The notes under the pieces were generated by a model. It was not told where the DNA came from and did not search any database. It worked only from the letters and a program-made list of their open reading frames with translations. Below are positions 33,711 to 48,400 of a stretch of 64,000 nucleotides of DNA, piece after piece. The DNA is from Periconia sp. R9002 (lineage: Eukaryota; Ascomycota; Dothideomycetes; Pleosporales; Periconiaceae), in contig JAMAHW010000020.1 of assembly GCA_023627715.1 (NCBI GenBank), positions 372,001 to 436,000 of the forward strand. The letters run 5' to 3'. The position numbers and the translations under genes are program-made. How positions within the stretch are numbered: position 1 is the first letter of the stretch; each line of letters begins with the position of its first letter.

Positions 33711-33821
33711 GTACAGAGAGTTGTTTGTTGTCGAGACACTACGTAGCGTAGTGTATTAAGACACTAATTATGTACTGTGTCATCCCTGGTTGAGTTAAGC
33801 TGAGTTTGTACGCGCGATATA
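33711..33821. repeat. Dispersed ~111-bp repeat, copy B
   Basis: This aligns over its whole length with 4243-4351, sharing gtacagag at the left end, tcgagaca and atgtactgt inside and cgatata at the right end. Differences are mainly transitions. It lies in intergenic sequence and has no ORF. Confidence 0.7.
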
Positions 33822-34778
33822 ATGTGAGTGGGTTTTTGAGACTTGGGGTGATAGGTTGGTTGGTTGGTTCGGTATGCATGTATGTACTTAACCGCCCGGG
33901 AGGATCGGGGAGGATGTGTGGCGTTAAGGTATTGATAGCTTGGGGAGGTATGTGTAGGTAGGTAGGGAGGTAGTAATCATTAGAAGTAATACGGATGAAT
34001 GCCTTGGGTGTTTCGATTTCAAACGAAGTGATCCTGTTGAATGGTTGCCAGTACAGCAGTCAGTATACAAGCATTCATCCACACGTTTATTCATTTCACG
34101 ACAAACACGTAGCACTTTTCACATTCGCAAGACTTCAAAAACTGGAGTGGGAGAAAAATCAATCATATACAAGGCGTTTGCAGGCTACTACCAGGACCTT
34201 TAATCAAAGACCATACATAACCAGCCCCCTCATCATGCTTGCTCCCTTATCACCTCCTCCTTTCCTCCTTCATGTGTGATGTCCTCATCGCACCACCCAA
34301 CCATACGAGTCCATGGAAATCCCGCTCCCAGTTTCCCCGAAATATCAGGGAAAGAAAATTACGCAACACAAGGCGAAAGAGGTATCAACGATTGACCAAA
34401 AAAAACGTCCATATGAGAGAGAAAAAAATATCGAACAAAAGAAAGAAAATCACGAAAAAAAAGGCCAAAGCCCAGAGATAAACCTGAGACGATAGATGGT
34501 GGTGAAGAAAAAAATGTACAGACCCAACCCGAGCGAGAGAGAAAATCAGAAAAGTAAAACAGAAAGATCATTTCACTCGTAGTGTTGCATGGCAGAAGAT
34601 AACAAGGGAAACGATAAATGACCTTTTTTTCCTTTCTTCGGATTTCCGCCCGCCAGGTGGGGGGTTTGAAGAAGAGAAGACGTGAGGCGATGCAAGACGG
34701 GGGGCGACGACTTGTTTGTTATGCGTCAAATGCATTGTTTTGAACACCGGGGAAACGAAGAACAAATTGCGAACAAGT

Positions 34779-36348
34779 TTATTTTTGACTTGAAACTTGG
34801 GGGCCAAAGTCGAAACCTTGAGCCGCGGGGGTGGGCACTTCCGGTGGCTGGTAGGCGCCAGGGATAGGCACAGCGTCATACGTTTGCTCGCCCGGTGCTG
34901 CAGCAACGTGCTCGTTCTTCCTCTCCTGAGGCGGGCTTACGGTGTTCGTCCTCGGCGGTGCATCGAAGCCTTCCTGGCCAAGCTTTGGTGTTGCACCCTG
35001 AATCCTGATGGGCGGGGGTTGCAAGTTGAACGGTTGAGGCTGGTAGAATTCGCGGGCATATTGTGTCTGGCCGGCTTCTCCGTTCTCGGCGGCCGAGTGA
35101 GGGTCGACGTAGGCGGGGTGGCCTGGTGGTGGGCGCCAGCCGCCTGAGCGGGGGGAGAGTGGTCCGAAGCCAGGAGTGTTTGGGGCTGATTGTGAGCGGA
35201 GCTGGGCAAGGTAGAGGTCGGAACGAGCGCGGTCGCGAATGGCCATGGACTTTCGGAGCTTGCGCTTGGACCAGAAGCGGTAGAAGACAATGGCGTAGAT
35301 GATGATGCAAAGCGTCTCAATCACGACTTCAATGATGCAGCACACGAGGGACCAGTTCTGCGCCATGGGTTAGTGGAGAAGAGAGTACGAGTAGCGCATG
35401 TGCTTACCTGGAGGCGGCAGACGAGAGCATAAGCTACATCGTCCTCGAACATGTGTCGTCGCCTGTTGTCTACGCATGACCATCCCCACATGTCTTTGCC
35501 GTTACCATTCGCTTTGCTTTGATTGAAGAGAGCGGCACCGACGGCCCACATGATGATGCTGAAGATGAAGAATCCAATGGCAAACAGGGTGTAGTAGGCG
35601 GCGACCTTCTCCGCTCTGCGATGGCCCTTTCTCGCATATGCGACGATGACGCAGACGGACAGGAGGAGTGAGATGCCGGCGATGCAGAGGAGCAATACCT
35701 GGGGCCAGATTTTGGTTTTGGGTGCCCACGCAGGAAGGTTGTTCCTTGGTGCAAGGGTCTTGGTTGCGTTGAAGATGGAGAATGCGGTGGCCAGCATGGA
35801 GAGAACGATCAAACTGCAAGCGAAGTTGATACCGCGGAGGAAGATCTTTGCTATCCTTACTCTCACTTTGACTTTCTGTTTGACGGTTAGTCGTGTGCGG
35901 GTCGAAATGGAGTGGAGGAGACACTTACCAGGTCTTTTGCTTGCTCGTGCTCGGTCATCTCCTCCCTCTTCTCTAGTTCACGCTCTTCCCGGAAGGTCGG
36001 ACTCAGGATCATGGTTTCGGTGGTCCGCGGTGGGGCTCCAGGTGATTTGAGGGCACTCTTGAGAGGGGTCTTTGGCGTGGGAGGGGGAAGATACTTTCGG
36101 TCGGTTTCCTCCATTTCGACGGCGGTGGGCTGGACGTAGCCGAAGCCGACGTCTGATACTTGAGCTTGGGGCTTGTAGTGATTTGTTGGGTAGTCGAGAG
36201 GCGACCTTGGGGGATCGATAGGGGAGTAGACGGAAGTGGCTTCGGCGAAGCGGGCAGTGCGTGGTGTCTTCAGTGAGGGGGTGAGTGAATCTTGCGAATT
36301 GCGCTTCTCGATGCTGATGGTGACTGTCTTTTTATCATTGGCGGCCAT
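34779..36348 (-). CDS. Fungal four-TM membrane protein with disordered tails, function unknown
   Basis: I do not recognise a characterised family. Three exons (36348-35929, 35875-35408, 35357-34779) give about 488 residues. The 140-residue N-terminal tail is Ser/Pro/Lys-rich with repeated SP/TP sites (TPKTPLKSALKSPGAP). Four hydrophobic segments follow: FACSLIVLSMLATAFSIF, VLLLCIAGISLLLSVCVIVA, YTLFAIGFFIFSIIMWAVG and LVCCIIEVVIETLCIIIYAI. Between the third and fourth lies a loop with WGWSCVDN and a Cys (YALVCRLQ), giving a MARVEL-like or tetraspan-like arrangement. The C-terminal cytosolic tail starts FWSKRKLRKSMAIRDRARSD and is Pro-rich with PPGHPAYVDP. The start at 36348 is the only ATG in frame before the TM region. 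A plasma-membrane or eisosome-like location is only a guess. Confidence 0.75.
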
Positions 36349-39300
36349 TCTATGACTGGTTGGAGACGAGGAGCCGAACGGCAGGATATGAGATGAACAT
36401 GAACCGGCGGAAGAGGCAAAAGGAAAGTTCAAAAAGCGGGCAAGATAAAAGGCAAACTTGTGAAGCAGCACAGCTGTTGGCAAGTCGCAAGACGAGGTGC
36501 AAGTAGGTAGTAGTGAGATAGATGGGCGAGAGTAAGGGTGAGACAGAGAAAGACACAAGAGTATTACAATATGAGACCTGCTGGCAGGAGAAGGAAGAAG
36601 CAGGAACAGAGGGGGAAGCGCTGGGCTTTTGTCTCGGGCGCTTGGAGGGCAGAAGGCAGGAATAGGGAAGTATTGGATGGACAGAATGGAATCGGGATGG
36701 GAGGGCGAGCGGGTACTTACACCAGGGTTCTACATGTATGGCGCCAATGTAAGGTGCAGTCGCACAGGCAAGAGCGGCTGTGATAGGTTCAGCGGGGAGA
36801 CGAGGTGGTTGCAAGTTGCCAATGGAGGCGCCGGGGACGAGGTAGAGCGGCGGCGGCCCAGAAATAGACGCCCGGGAGTCGAAGGCGATGGATGGGGATG
36901 GGGGATTTGCAAAGCGAGGGCTTCCAGACCGGCTCACTGCAGGACGACCAAGTAACGTTGAATTGAGTCAAGTAGGTAATAAGAAAGTTGAAAGTCGACA
37001 ATGGGGCTGAAGATGTGCTTGGTGGGTGCTTATGGACCCAATGTCAGCAGCACAGGTTCACTTCACGGATATGGATTAGGAGATTGTTGTAACAGAGCAT
37101 GAAGATGGGCGAGACAAGACGGACGAGACGAGGCGAGGCGCTCTGGTGGAGCAATGGGGTGAGGTGTGGTACGGCATACTCGTCGAGAGAGGGAGGGAGA
37201 GTCGACTCGAGAGAGGTCTCCGAGCGGAGTGATGCATGCATGGATGCGTGAATGGAATGAGTGGGGATGGGTGAAGTGAAGGTGCCAGTCACAGGCAAGA
37301 GTTGGGCCCAGCCAGCGGCGTCGCTTACATGGAGGGGGTTGGCCAGCGAATAGGCGATGGGCTCCAAACGCCGCGCAATAAACATGGCCTCGGCGCCTAA
37401 AACATCAAGGCCAATCGATGCTTTATGGTGTGGGGCTGCTTGTACCGTAGTCTGTCTGTACAGTCAATGTCATGTACGCGTAGTCGGTCTTGTCTATCCA
37501 TCAGGTACAGTGTCGTCAAAGAGTTGGTTCCTTTCTTCAAACTTTGATCATATGTATGTACTCGTGTGCTTGGCCCAAGTAGGTACTCAGTAGCTGCTGG
37601 CAGAACTTGGACGACGGATGCTACAGGCACCGAGCGAGGCTGTCGTCAGCAGCCAACATTTTGGCATGGCGCTTCCACAGCAATGCGTGATCATGTTCTG
37701 CTGCCAGAAACTCAGCGGCGCCAAAAATCCCACAAGAATGCAGTGCGCACGCAGTGGGAAAACCCTTGACCTCGTGCAGGGCGACGTGCAATCAATGGCG
37801 CTTGCGATGGCCCATCCCATATTCAGTGCAAGCGCAGCATACAGTAGTCGGACCCCCAAGACTCGAAAATGGTAGAGTTTCGTTTCCCCCGTTGCCCAGC
37901 CGGCCAATCAACGGCTCCGAATATTGACCACACTACCGTCTCCTTGCAGCAAACCGTCCCGCCCCTACATGTTCTGTACCTTCAACGGCCTCTACCAAGG
38001 GAATACTGCCTCCCAAAAATAGCCTTCCATCCATTCCATTGCATGGCCAACTGCCATGCGAACATTTCCACGAGCTCTACTCTCTTCACCATGCAAACAA
38101 CAATATCAACCTTCATTATACGTACTGTACATACATATGTAGATACCGCACCTTACATAACAGCGCACGGCTGCATGCGCGTGCAGCGAACAAGTGGCCA
38201 TGTTCCCGTCGTGTCTCCAGAAACGCACATACACGTTGTTCCTGCTTCCCTCTCACCCTCTCGCGTGACAGACCGATGTGCGGCGTAATCCACGTCTTAG
38301 CTACAGTTGAACTGCACGAGGACCGCCACGCCGCCAAACGGAAGGAGCGGATCGACCCTCCCTTCCTCCCATCTGTTCGGCGGATGTTGGCGGCGAGTCT
38401 CTACATAGAACCATCACCCATATACCATCTACACTATCTGAGATGCATCTCTACTTGGTCGTAGCCCAACCCCCTCCATTCCTTCTCTTCCCCTCCACCA
38501 TCTCTCCCTCCTCTCCTCTCCTCCACGCCAGCTGCTACTTCCCTTCAACACACCTACATGCATGCGCCATGTTTAAAAATACCCCCTCCCCTCTCCCCTC
38601 GTCCACCCCATCCCATCCCCGATCCAATCTGACACATTCAAAAAAAAAACCCCCCCCAACCCATCCATCCATCGATATCTTTCTGCAATCAGCTCGTATA
38701 GCCTAGCCTAGCCTAACCTACACGCATGCACATGTAAGGCGCCGCCGCCGCGCCATGCATATCGCGATATAAATTGTTTCGAAACGTTTTAACCCTATTT
38801 TGGTCATAAGCATTGCTGGGCTTGCTTACGTGCATCTCATCCCCATCTTTTCCCACCCTCACTCACTCGGGTCCCACCCAACGTCTCTTTTCCCTTCACC
38901 TATTTTCTTCTCGTAAAGCATGGTCGATATTTATTCTCGACTCTTCTCCGGGGATCTGATTCGGTCGATTTTGCCTTGTTTCTCTTTTTTGCCTTCTTTT
39001 ATTTCCAAAGAGCCGTAGCCGTATATAGCTCAATTCTCCAGCCGTACATAGTCATACTCGGCTACATTAACCTCCATGCTACACATGCATGCGTACCTAC
39101 CTAGCGAACAACTAAAACTATGGCGGCGGCACTTGTTTAGATCTCTTTTTGTCGGTTATTACCACCGTTGCGTATAATATACTATATTTACATTCGCACA
39201 TCTAAGGTCCTGACCTGACTTGCATCGTTCTGGATGGAACAGGCAATAATGCATGTGCCCTCGCCCCCAAGTGAATCCTATGTACTTTGTTTGGCCTTGT

Positions 39301-39599
39301 GAAGATTGATTGTTTGAGCTTGTGTATTATTAATTATTGATTTGTGAGGAGATGCGTCTAGGCAAGGTCGAGTGGATGTGATATGAAGGTGCAATAATAG
39401 AATTTGAAAACAGAAAAAAATGTATCTGCGAAACTGGGAATGACAGAAACAAGGAATGCAAGGACGAAGAGCTACAAGCAAAAGAAAAAAAAAAGGACCC
39501 CTAACAATGCCATACTTCTCCCCTTGTCCCCTCCACAAAACTCCAATACACATTCGTACCCATGCACTTACTTACCCAACTACATCACCATTCCATACC
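36349..39599. other. Gene-free 3.2-kb stretch
   Basis: No gene can be supported. Small ORFs on both strands overlap and lack recognisable domains. Visible structure includes a poly(A)-poly(C) tract at 38640-38657, a tagcc repeat (about 38698-38716) and C/T-rich runs (38460-38620). Parts are probably long untranslated regions of the two flanking minus-strand genes. A non-coding RNA cannot be excluded. Confidence 0.45.
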
Positions 39600-41582
39600 T
39601 TACCTCCCATTCCCCTTCCCCGAAAACAACGGCCTCGGCACCAAAGACATCCTAACACCCCCACCAGACGTACGCCCAATCCGTGCCTCAAGATCATCAT
39701 CCACGTCCAAGATACCCTGACACCCAAACGAAGCATCCGAATCATTCCTCTTGCGTCCACTCACCGCCGACGACTTGCTCGCCGTCGTCGTGCTCACCTC
39801 GGACCAGGACCTCTGAGTCTGCTTATTCCTTTTCTCAACATGGAAAGAGGAGGAAGTCCCGTTTGGTGACTTCTTCTTGCTCTTTTCTTTTTCTTTTTCT
39901 TCGTTCTCGCGTGAGAGCGACATCGCGGCCGCGGGACCCCCGACGCCCCCGCTCGCTGTGGAGATGTTGGCAGAGGGATTGGAGGAAGGAACGTACATGG
40001 GACGCGGGTACGAGATGTCGAGCTTGGAGATGTTTTTCTGCTTGGTGGTGGGGATTTTGTTAGCTGTTGTTGTTGGCTTGGTGGTTGTAGGCTTGTCGAC
40101 GTTGCATAGGAGACGAGAGATCCAGCTTCGTTTTGTTTTGCTGTGTGTGATGTTCTTTACCTGTCGTGGTCGCTGGGTGATACGGTCGTCGAGACCCTTG
40201 AAGCGTTGATGGGCGTTGTTTTGATGTGTAGATCTCGTCTCCCCGACTAATGTGGGACTAGAAGAAAGGAAGGACGGGGCGAGAGAAACGTTGGAACTTA
40301 CGAAGTTAGGGGAAGGGCCTTGCTGCATCTGGGAATACGGGAGTGGTAGTAGTAGGCCGCTCCTTGCAGTATCACTGCGTTGAGTCGTCTCCACACCAAT
40401 AGCCACGTACTTTCCCTTGGTTCGTCTTGGGCTCGCTGGGACGGGCGGAGGCGGTAGACCGCGTTTGCTCAGCGATCGCCTTCTGACCTCCGCTTTCGTT
40501 TTTGGGGCCGCATGGAGTTGGGGTGACTCTGGTTTGCGTGGCTTGGTATAGTTGATGACGGTTTCTTGCACATCTTGATGGACGTGCGGCGAGGCGCCTA
40601 CTTCAATGGTGAGGGTCGAAGAGGGATCACTACTTTGGGTCTCTATGCTGTTACTCTGCGCATGGCGTCGGATGTCACCAGCGGGTGGGCGTGGGATAGC
40701 AATTGGAGCCGGAGGATCTGGGAGACGTTTCTCGATTGGGACTTTACGAGTGACACCCAGTGGCGCTGGTGGCATGGGACGAGGAGGCGGGCACGGTTTC
40801 TGTTGCTTTGTAGAAGCTAGGTTGTGCTCGGTGGTGTTTTGCGGTTTACGTAGCTGTTGGATCCCGTTCCAAAGCTTGTAGCCTTCGCCCTTGGGTCCTG
40901 CCATGTAAATTTTCTTAGCATCACGGTAGATGTTAGTGAGTGCCGACGTACTTTGGGATCCCTGGCTATTACTGTACGTCTCTTGATATCCTTTTTTGGC
41001 AGTTACTGGGTGAGTAGAAGCGTCTTTCTTCGTATTCGTAGCCTTCTTCTTGGGAATAATGGGACCAGCATCAGTTGGACGCCCCGAAGCATTCAACTTG
41101 GAGAGCTTGAGCTTCGACTCATGATCACTCTGCTTTGTCGATTTCTTTAACTGCTTTGGTGAGTCTTTTACAAAGTCCCACCCAATGTTCTGTGGCCAAG
41201 CGGTCTGGGGAGTGTCAGGTCCGGGATCAGGACTGGCGCCTTCGAAGGGAAGACCTACATTGAACGGCGAAATCTTGACCGTTTCGGGGAGAGTATAAGA
41301 GGAGGATTCGGAGTTCTGCACAGCAGAGTTCGGTTGAGGCCAGTTACCTGCATTCAGATAGTAACTCAGTGGGGTGCGAGAAGTATAGGAGGTATCATCT
41401 TCCTCAATAGAGTCGCTAAATGCTTCTTCAGGAGAAGCAGTGATGCCCAGGCCACATGCGTTAGTGTCGATGGTTTGTGGAAACTTGTAGAGGGAGTCAG
41501 TACTGGTAGAATATTGGGATACGGACCCTTCCTCAGAGGTTATGCTGGAGGATGAACCTGATTCATCTGTCCTCATCGCCAT
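39600..41582 (-). CDS. Long disordered protein of unknown function
   Basis: One uninterrupted frame encodes about 660 residues starting MAMRTDESGSSSSI. No domain is recognised. The protein is rich in Ser, Thr, Pro and Lys, with a Tyr-containing stretch (TNIYRDAKKIYMAGPKGEGY), Pro-rich patches (KPCPPPRPMPPAP, RGLPPPPVPASP) that could bind SH3 domains, a basic segment with Trp and Cys (KTKRSWISRLLCNVD) and a Glu/Lys run (ENEEKEKEKSKKKSP). The C-terminus contains RKRNDSDASFGCQGILDVDD. Length of the open frame, an ATG at the start and coherent proline-rich composition argue for a real gene. Its exact 3' end is the stop at 39600. Candidates are a cytoskeletal or signalling adaptor, but there is no direct evidence. 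Confidence 0.7.
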   Translation of the reverse strand: MAMRTDESGSSSSITSEEGSVSQYSTSTDSLYKFPQTIDTNACGLGITASPEEAFSDSIEEDDTSYTSRTPLSYYLNAGNWPQPNSAVQNSESSSYTLPETVKISPFNVGLPFEGASPDPGPDTPQTAWPQNIGWDFVKDSPKQLKKSTKQSDHESKLKLSKLNASGRPTDAGPIIPKKKATNTKKDASTHPVTAKKGYQETYSNSQGSQSTSALTNIYRDAKKIYMAGPKGEGYKLWNGIQQLRKPQNTTEHNLASTKQQKPCPPPRPMPPAPLGVTRKVPIEKRLPDPPAPIAIPRPPAGDIRRHAQSNSIETQSSDPSSTLTIEVGASPHVHQDVQETVINYTKPRKPESPQLHAAPKTKAEVRRRSLSKRGLPPPPVPASPRRTKGKYVAIGVETTQRSDTARSGLLLPLPYSQMQQGPSPNFVSSNVSLAPSFLSSSPTLVGETRSTHQNNAHQRFKGLDDRITQRPRQVKNITHSKTKRSWISRLLCNVDKPTTTKPTTTANKIPTTKQKNISKLDISYPRPMYVPSSNPSANISTASGGVGGPAAAMSLSRENEEKEKEKSKKKSPNGTSSSFHVEKRNKQTQRSWSEVSTTTASKSSAVSGRKRNDSDASFGCQGILDVDDDLEARIGRTSGGGVRMSLVPRPLFSGKGNGR

Positions 41583-42406
41583 TTTGCTCCGTTATTAGTC
41601 GAGTTTGAAGTTTTTGGGGAAATCTATTTTATCTTGCGTGATATTATGTAGTAGCCTGTCTGTAAGGGATAAAAGTTGCTGATTAGATATGTTGTTCCAC
41701 AGATCTAGGTAACTGTAATTCTCGGTGTGACTTGTGAGCTGTTAGGCTGGACTATATTATTGAGTTGGTATTTCTGATTTGATGGAATGTTTTGAAAAAT
41801 AGAATGGTAGAAATTGCAATGCTATGATAAAAGAAACGCTATGCTGTCGTGTTGATGCTTGTGTGAAGTAGTGTTAATATGTGTGCTCCAATGTGTGTGA
41901 AGTAGGTGGTGGTTTTATAATTCCATGGACATCTCTTTCAAAAGGGTTACTATATTGATCGAGACAATAGAACAAAGGTGGCCTTCCATCCGAGAATAGA
42001 AATAAACAATGCACGAAGACAAAGAGGGCTTAAAGACAATACCAATTATTGTATACACAAAGTCAAAGGCGAAAGACACTACGACATGATGACAGCATCC
42101 AAACAAATAAACAAAGTGCGAGAGGAGGGCTGAGTGCTACCTAGAGCGTGACTGTGATATGTGACATCGGAAAGGGCAGTAAGTGCACTGCACATCACTG
42201 TACTGATGTTACACTTACAGTGACTGTTTTACTACGCTATCAACAATTCAGGATCAATATAATTGGTAAAATCGAGGGGCACCCACCCCGAAGCGATTAT
42301 ATTCTTATATTTGGAACGAGCTAATTACTCTAAACAGGTTGCTTCGCTAATACCGTCATAATTTTCGGTCGTTCATTCATTTGTCCTTTCCTCCAACGTG
42401 ACATCC
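41583..42406. other. Spacer, promoter of disordered-protein gene and enolase 3' flank
   Basis: About 820 bp, AT-rich, with no supported gene. Confidence 0.45.
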
Positions 42407-44354
<1,948 letters not shown>

Positions 44355-45140
44355 ATGTACGTTCTGCTGCTCTTTTCCGCCTCTGCCTTCTGCACACTCA
44401 CACCACCTCTAGGGAAGTTTTACTCGGAATCACAGGGAAGGACTTCACCATCGTCGCCGCCTCAAAGGCCGCCATGCGAGGCGCAACCATCCTCAAAGCC
44501 TCCGACGACAAGACAAGATCGCTCAACACGCACACGCTGATGGCTTTTTCGGGAGAAGCCGGTGACACCGGTACGGAAATCCGCCCTGGCAGATGATTAT
44601 TACCGGCGACTTTTGACTAACTCAATCCAAAGTCCAATTCGCCGAATATATCCAGGCCAACGTCCAGCTCTACTCGATGCGCAATGGCATGGAGCTATCC
44701 CCTTCCGCCACAGCCAACTTCGTCCGAGGCGAACTCGCACAAGCTCTACGATCGAGGCGGCCTTATACCGTGAACTTGCTGCTAGGTGGTTATGACAAGA
44801 TTGCGGACAAGCCGACGCTATACTGGATCGACTACCTTGCGAGTTTGGCACCCGTACCGTATGCCGCCCATGGCTATGCACAGTATGTCTCTCATTCCGT
44901 TTTCCATGTGTGAGATTTGTTTCACTAATGGGCATCAGATACTACTGTCTGTCCCTGTTGGACAAGCATCACCACCCCGACATCGACTACGACCAGGGCA
45001 TGAAGATCCTACGCATGTGTACCCAAGAGCTAAAGCGTCGTCTTCCTATCGACTTCAAAGGTGTGATCGTCAAAGTGATAACGAAAGACGGTGTGAGGGA
45101 GGTGGATTATGAGGATGACGTCAAGGTGGCTGTTCCATGA
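44355..45140 (+). CDS. pre1: Proteasome subunit beta type-4 (Pre1/PSMB2)
   Basis: Pre1 is a non-catalytic beta subunit of the 20S core, paired with Pup3 and Pre2 neighbours in the ring. The start codon itself is split: AT at 44355-44356, a 56-bp intron (44357-44412, gtacgt to ctctag), then G opening exon 2. Exons 44355-44356, 44413-44570, 44633-44882 and 44939-45140 give about 203 residues. The product begins [20 protein letters not shown] and includes [73 protein letters not shown] and [18 protein letters not shown], matching Pre1 end to end. As expected for this subunit there is no processed Thr-1 propeptide. The unspliced ATG at 44355 would enter another frame, so splicing is needed. Confidence 0.93.
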
Positions 45141-45406
45141 GCGTTGTAGTAGCTTCAGGACAACGCAATTGCACATAAGAACGGCATATTGGAGTCTGGT
45201 GCACGGTCGTGACGATTAAAAAACAATCTTCCAAAAATGGACTTAGATTCCAGATGTCTGCTTAGCAGCAAAAGGCCTAATTAATGAATCTTAGGACCTT
45301 GCTTTAACGAAAAACCTTTTGACAGCAACTATAGGGCTGGGCAAAATGTGGCTACTGTATACTTCTTCCCCGTGCTTGTCCGATTCCTCCTGCGGAATAT
45401 GTTTAT

Positions 45407-48400
45407 TTACATCAAGCTTGTCCGCCCACCAATCTCTGTCCCCCCTTGTCCATTGGGCATCTCCCCATTCCTCCCCACCACAAACTCCCTATAGATCGCC
45501 TCTAATCTTCTTCTTTCCTGTGCACTGATGCTACTTCGGGTGCTTGCCAGCGAGCTCTCAATGTGTCTCCACTCAATCTGGGGTTCCTTCCTCTCATTCT
45601 CATCTCCACCTTTATTGGCCCCCTCGCCATGTGGATCACTGCTGCTGGTAGGTCTGTGATGTTGTTGTATTTGTTTCTGCTTCTTGCGTAGGGCTTGCAG
45701 AGCCGCAATCTTTTGTGCGATCATGGCACGTTCAGTAAGTTGAGACGAAGGAATGGGTTTGGAAGAGTCGGCCGCGGAACCAGAAGTATCCGCGGCGTCG
45801 CCGAAGCGGAAGTGCGTAAAGGAAGGTATTCGAGGGGTGTCCATGGTGCTCCCTGAGGCATTGGAAGCAGAAGACGAGGATTTGTGCGCAGATTTCCCAT
45901 CATTCTTATTGGTATTCTCGTTTTCGCCGAGGGAATCCATGTCCCCGAGCGCATCGTGGATAGCTTCAAGCTGAGCATTGTATACCACGGCCTGCAAATC
46001 CGCACCTGAGAGTCCCTCGGTGCGCTGTGCGATCTCACGAAGATTTTCGCCATCCTCGCCTGTTTCTAGGATGGAGGGTGCCAGGTGCAACTTGCGTGTT
46101 ACAGCTTTGAGGATGTCGATGCGCTCTTCCAGGGCCGGCATGTCGCATAGAAGACTCTTATCTAAACGACCTGGTCGTAGCAGGGCGGGATCAATGAGAT
46201 CTGGTCGGGAGGTAGCAGCTAGAACATAAACACCACTTAGCCCCTCTGCTCCGTCCATTTGTGTGAGTAACTGGTTTACTACTCTGTCCGTGACGCCCGT
46301 GGAGTCGTGCCCACGCTTGGGGGCTATTGAGTCGAACTCATCGAAGAATAAAACACATGGCCTAGCAGCTTCGGCACGCTCGAAAAGATCGCGAACGGAC
46401 TTTTCAGATGCACCAATGTACTTGTTCAAGATTTCGGGTCCCTTGACAGATATGAAGTTCAGACCGCATTCGCCTGCGACAGCAGAGGCGAGAAGCGTCT
46501 TACCGCAGCCAGGGTAGCCATACAAAAGTAATCCAGATCGGAGACGGAGAGGGCATTGCGCAAAAATGGGTGCATACGTTGTGGGATACTGAAGGGTCTC
46601 TAAGAGAGTCTGTCGTGTCTCCAAAAGACCACCTATCGAGTCCCATTTTGTCGTGGAAGATTGCAGCGTTACATTTCGCAGTGATGCGGGAGTGAAGCCA
46701 GCGAGGGCTGAGCTGTAATCTTCTTTGGTCAACAACACCGACGTCGAAGACGACTCGTCTGTGACAGAACGTATCAAAGCTTCGCTTCGTGCTCGTGATG
46801 TCAGAAGAACCAGATCTCCTGGCATATAACCATCTGTCTGACCTGCGAGATCTAAGAAATCAATAGTGGAGTCTACGACAAACCCGTCGTCTTCGGAAGC
46901 CTTTGCATACTGATTACTATCACGACTCGATTGGCTGCGATGGGAGGTGCTTGGGCGGCTCGTGGTCGGCGATGCAGGGAAAGCGTGACCATTTGGTTTC
47001 TGGGGCTCCGGTGACTGGGCCTTCGCATCTTGATACGCAAGCATTTCGAGCACTTTTCGTCGACCGTCTTTGTTCGGAGCTTTGAGACCGACAATCTCTC
47101 GAACAATATGTCCGCCAACGATGACGTTATTCAAAGCCTCCTTACCCTGCGCTGTTGCCAGGAGCACAACCCCTGAGTCCACTGAACAGTATTGTCGAAC
47201 AATCGAGATGATAGTCTCGCTGACGTGACGGCTCCTCCCATTCTCGTTGCCTACTTGCAGTTCCGTCTCCACTGGACATAGCTTGTCCAGATCATCCAAA
47301 ATCACAACGGCATTGCCTCCACCTCTTGCGCCCCACGCAGCGGATGCGAACAGACGGTTGAGGGTCTCTTTGATAGTCGATACCCTTGTCTCGTCGGTGA
47401 CAAGCTTGCGGCAGGGAAAGTAAATAGTATGAAAAAGGTACTCCGTACGAAGTTGGTGAGCTAAGAGCTGGGCACATTTCGACTTGCCAGCACCCAAACC
47501 TCCAGTTAGCAACACAGACGAATTGTGAGTCAAGTGCGATCGTAACTGGTCGATGAGAGAGTCAATCCCGACTAATCGGGGACTTTCTGGAGGTAGAGGG
47601 TCGCCCAATTGCCAATTTCTTGACCAACTCAAGGGCGGCACGATATCTGAACCCAATTCCATAGCTGGTTTTCTCTCGGGATATAGCACCCACGATGTCC
47701 CCAATGCTGGTTGTGGAGGCTCAAATTTCAGCAAGCCTCCTGACCAATCTAAAGATCCATTTTCCAGTGGGGGTAGAATCATGCCATCTGTGATAGGTCC
47801 ATCCAGAAGGCCCCTTTTGGTACCGTAGGCTATTTTGAGTTTCTGTAGGGCCTCTTCTTGCTCTTGTTTCGACTCTCCCCCAAATCTGAGCGAGCCATTT
47901 GTTTGAGAGACAGTCCTAGAAAAGGGGAGGACTTTGATGGTTTTGACCACAGGCTCTTTTGAATCTCTTGGGCCCTGCGATTTTATAGAAGATGGCTTTG
48001 CAGTTTGGCTAGGTGCAGCTTCGATCCTAACAAGACCTCCTACAAAACCTTCATATCCTAAGACCCTGCACAAGGCTGTGGAGAGTGCAGCGTGACGGCT
48101 ATCTGGCGCATCTTCCCATTTCTCGATTTGTGCTATAACTCGCGTAGCTGACTTCTCCAGATCTTGTTCTTTCGACATGTCCATAGGCTCCTGCAGCCCA
48201 GCAGGTTTAACAATGGCTACTGATACCCATGTAATTCCACGCAGAGCCTTGGTAGACAGAACATCTTTATCTAACCAGACCTTGAGGGATGTGGTTTCTT
48301 GGTCCTCTTCCTCATCGAACCATTCACGTGCTACACTGCGGTCCACACCTCGAAGAAAGACAGCCCCACGACCAGCATGCTCATCTCGCGCACTGCGGCG

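Larger units (their letters stand above)
32314..34778. other. Gene-free 2.5-kb stretch with repeat copy B and a microsatellite
   Basis: No coding sequence can be supported here on either strand. The stretch contains the dispersed repeat at 33711-33821, a (GTAT)5 run at 33681-33700 and A-rich tracts near 34400-34560. The latter part (about 34570-34778) is probably the 3' flank of the minus-strand gene that follows. Confidence 0.5.

Noticed and set aside
38039..38464. 141-codon plus-strand ORF with His/Cys-rich sequence
   Set aside because: Overlaps another open frame, has no recognisable domain and no clear start context.
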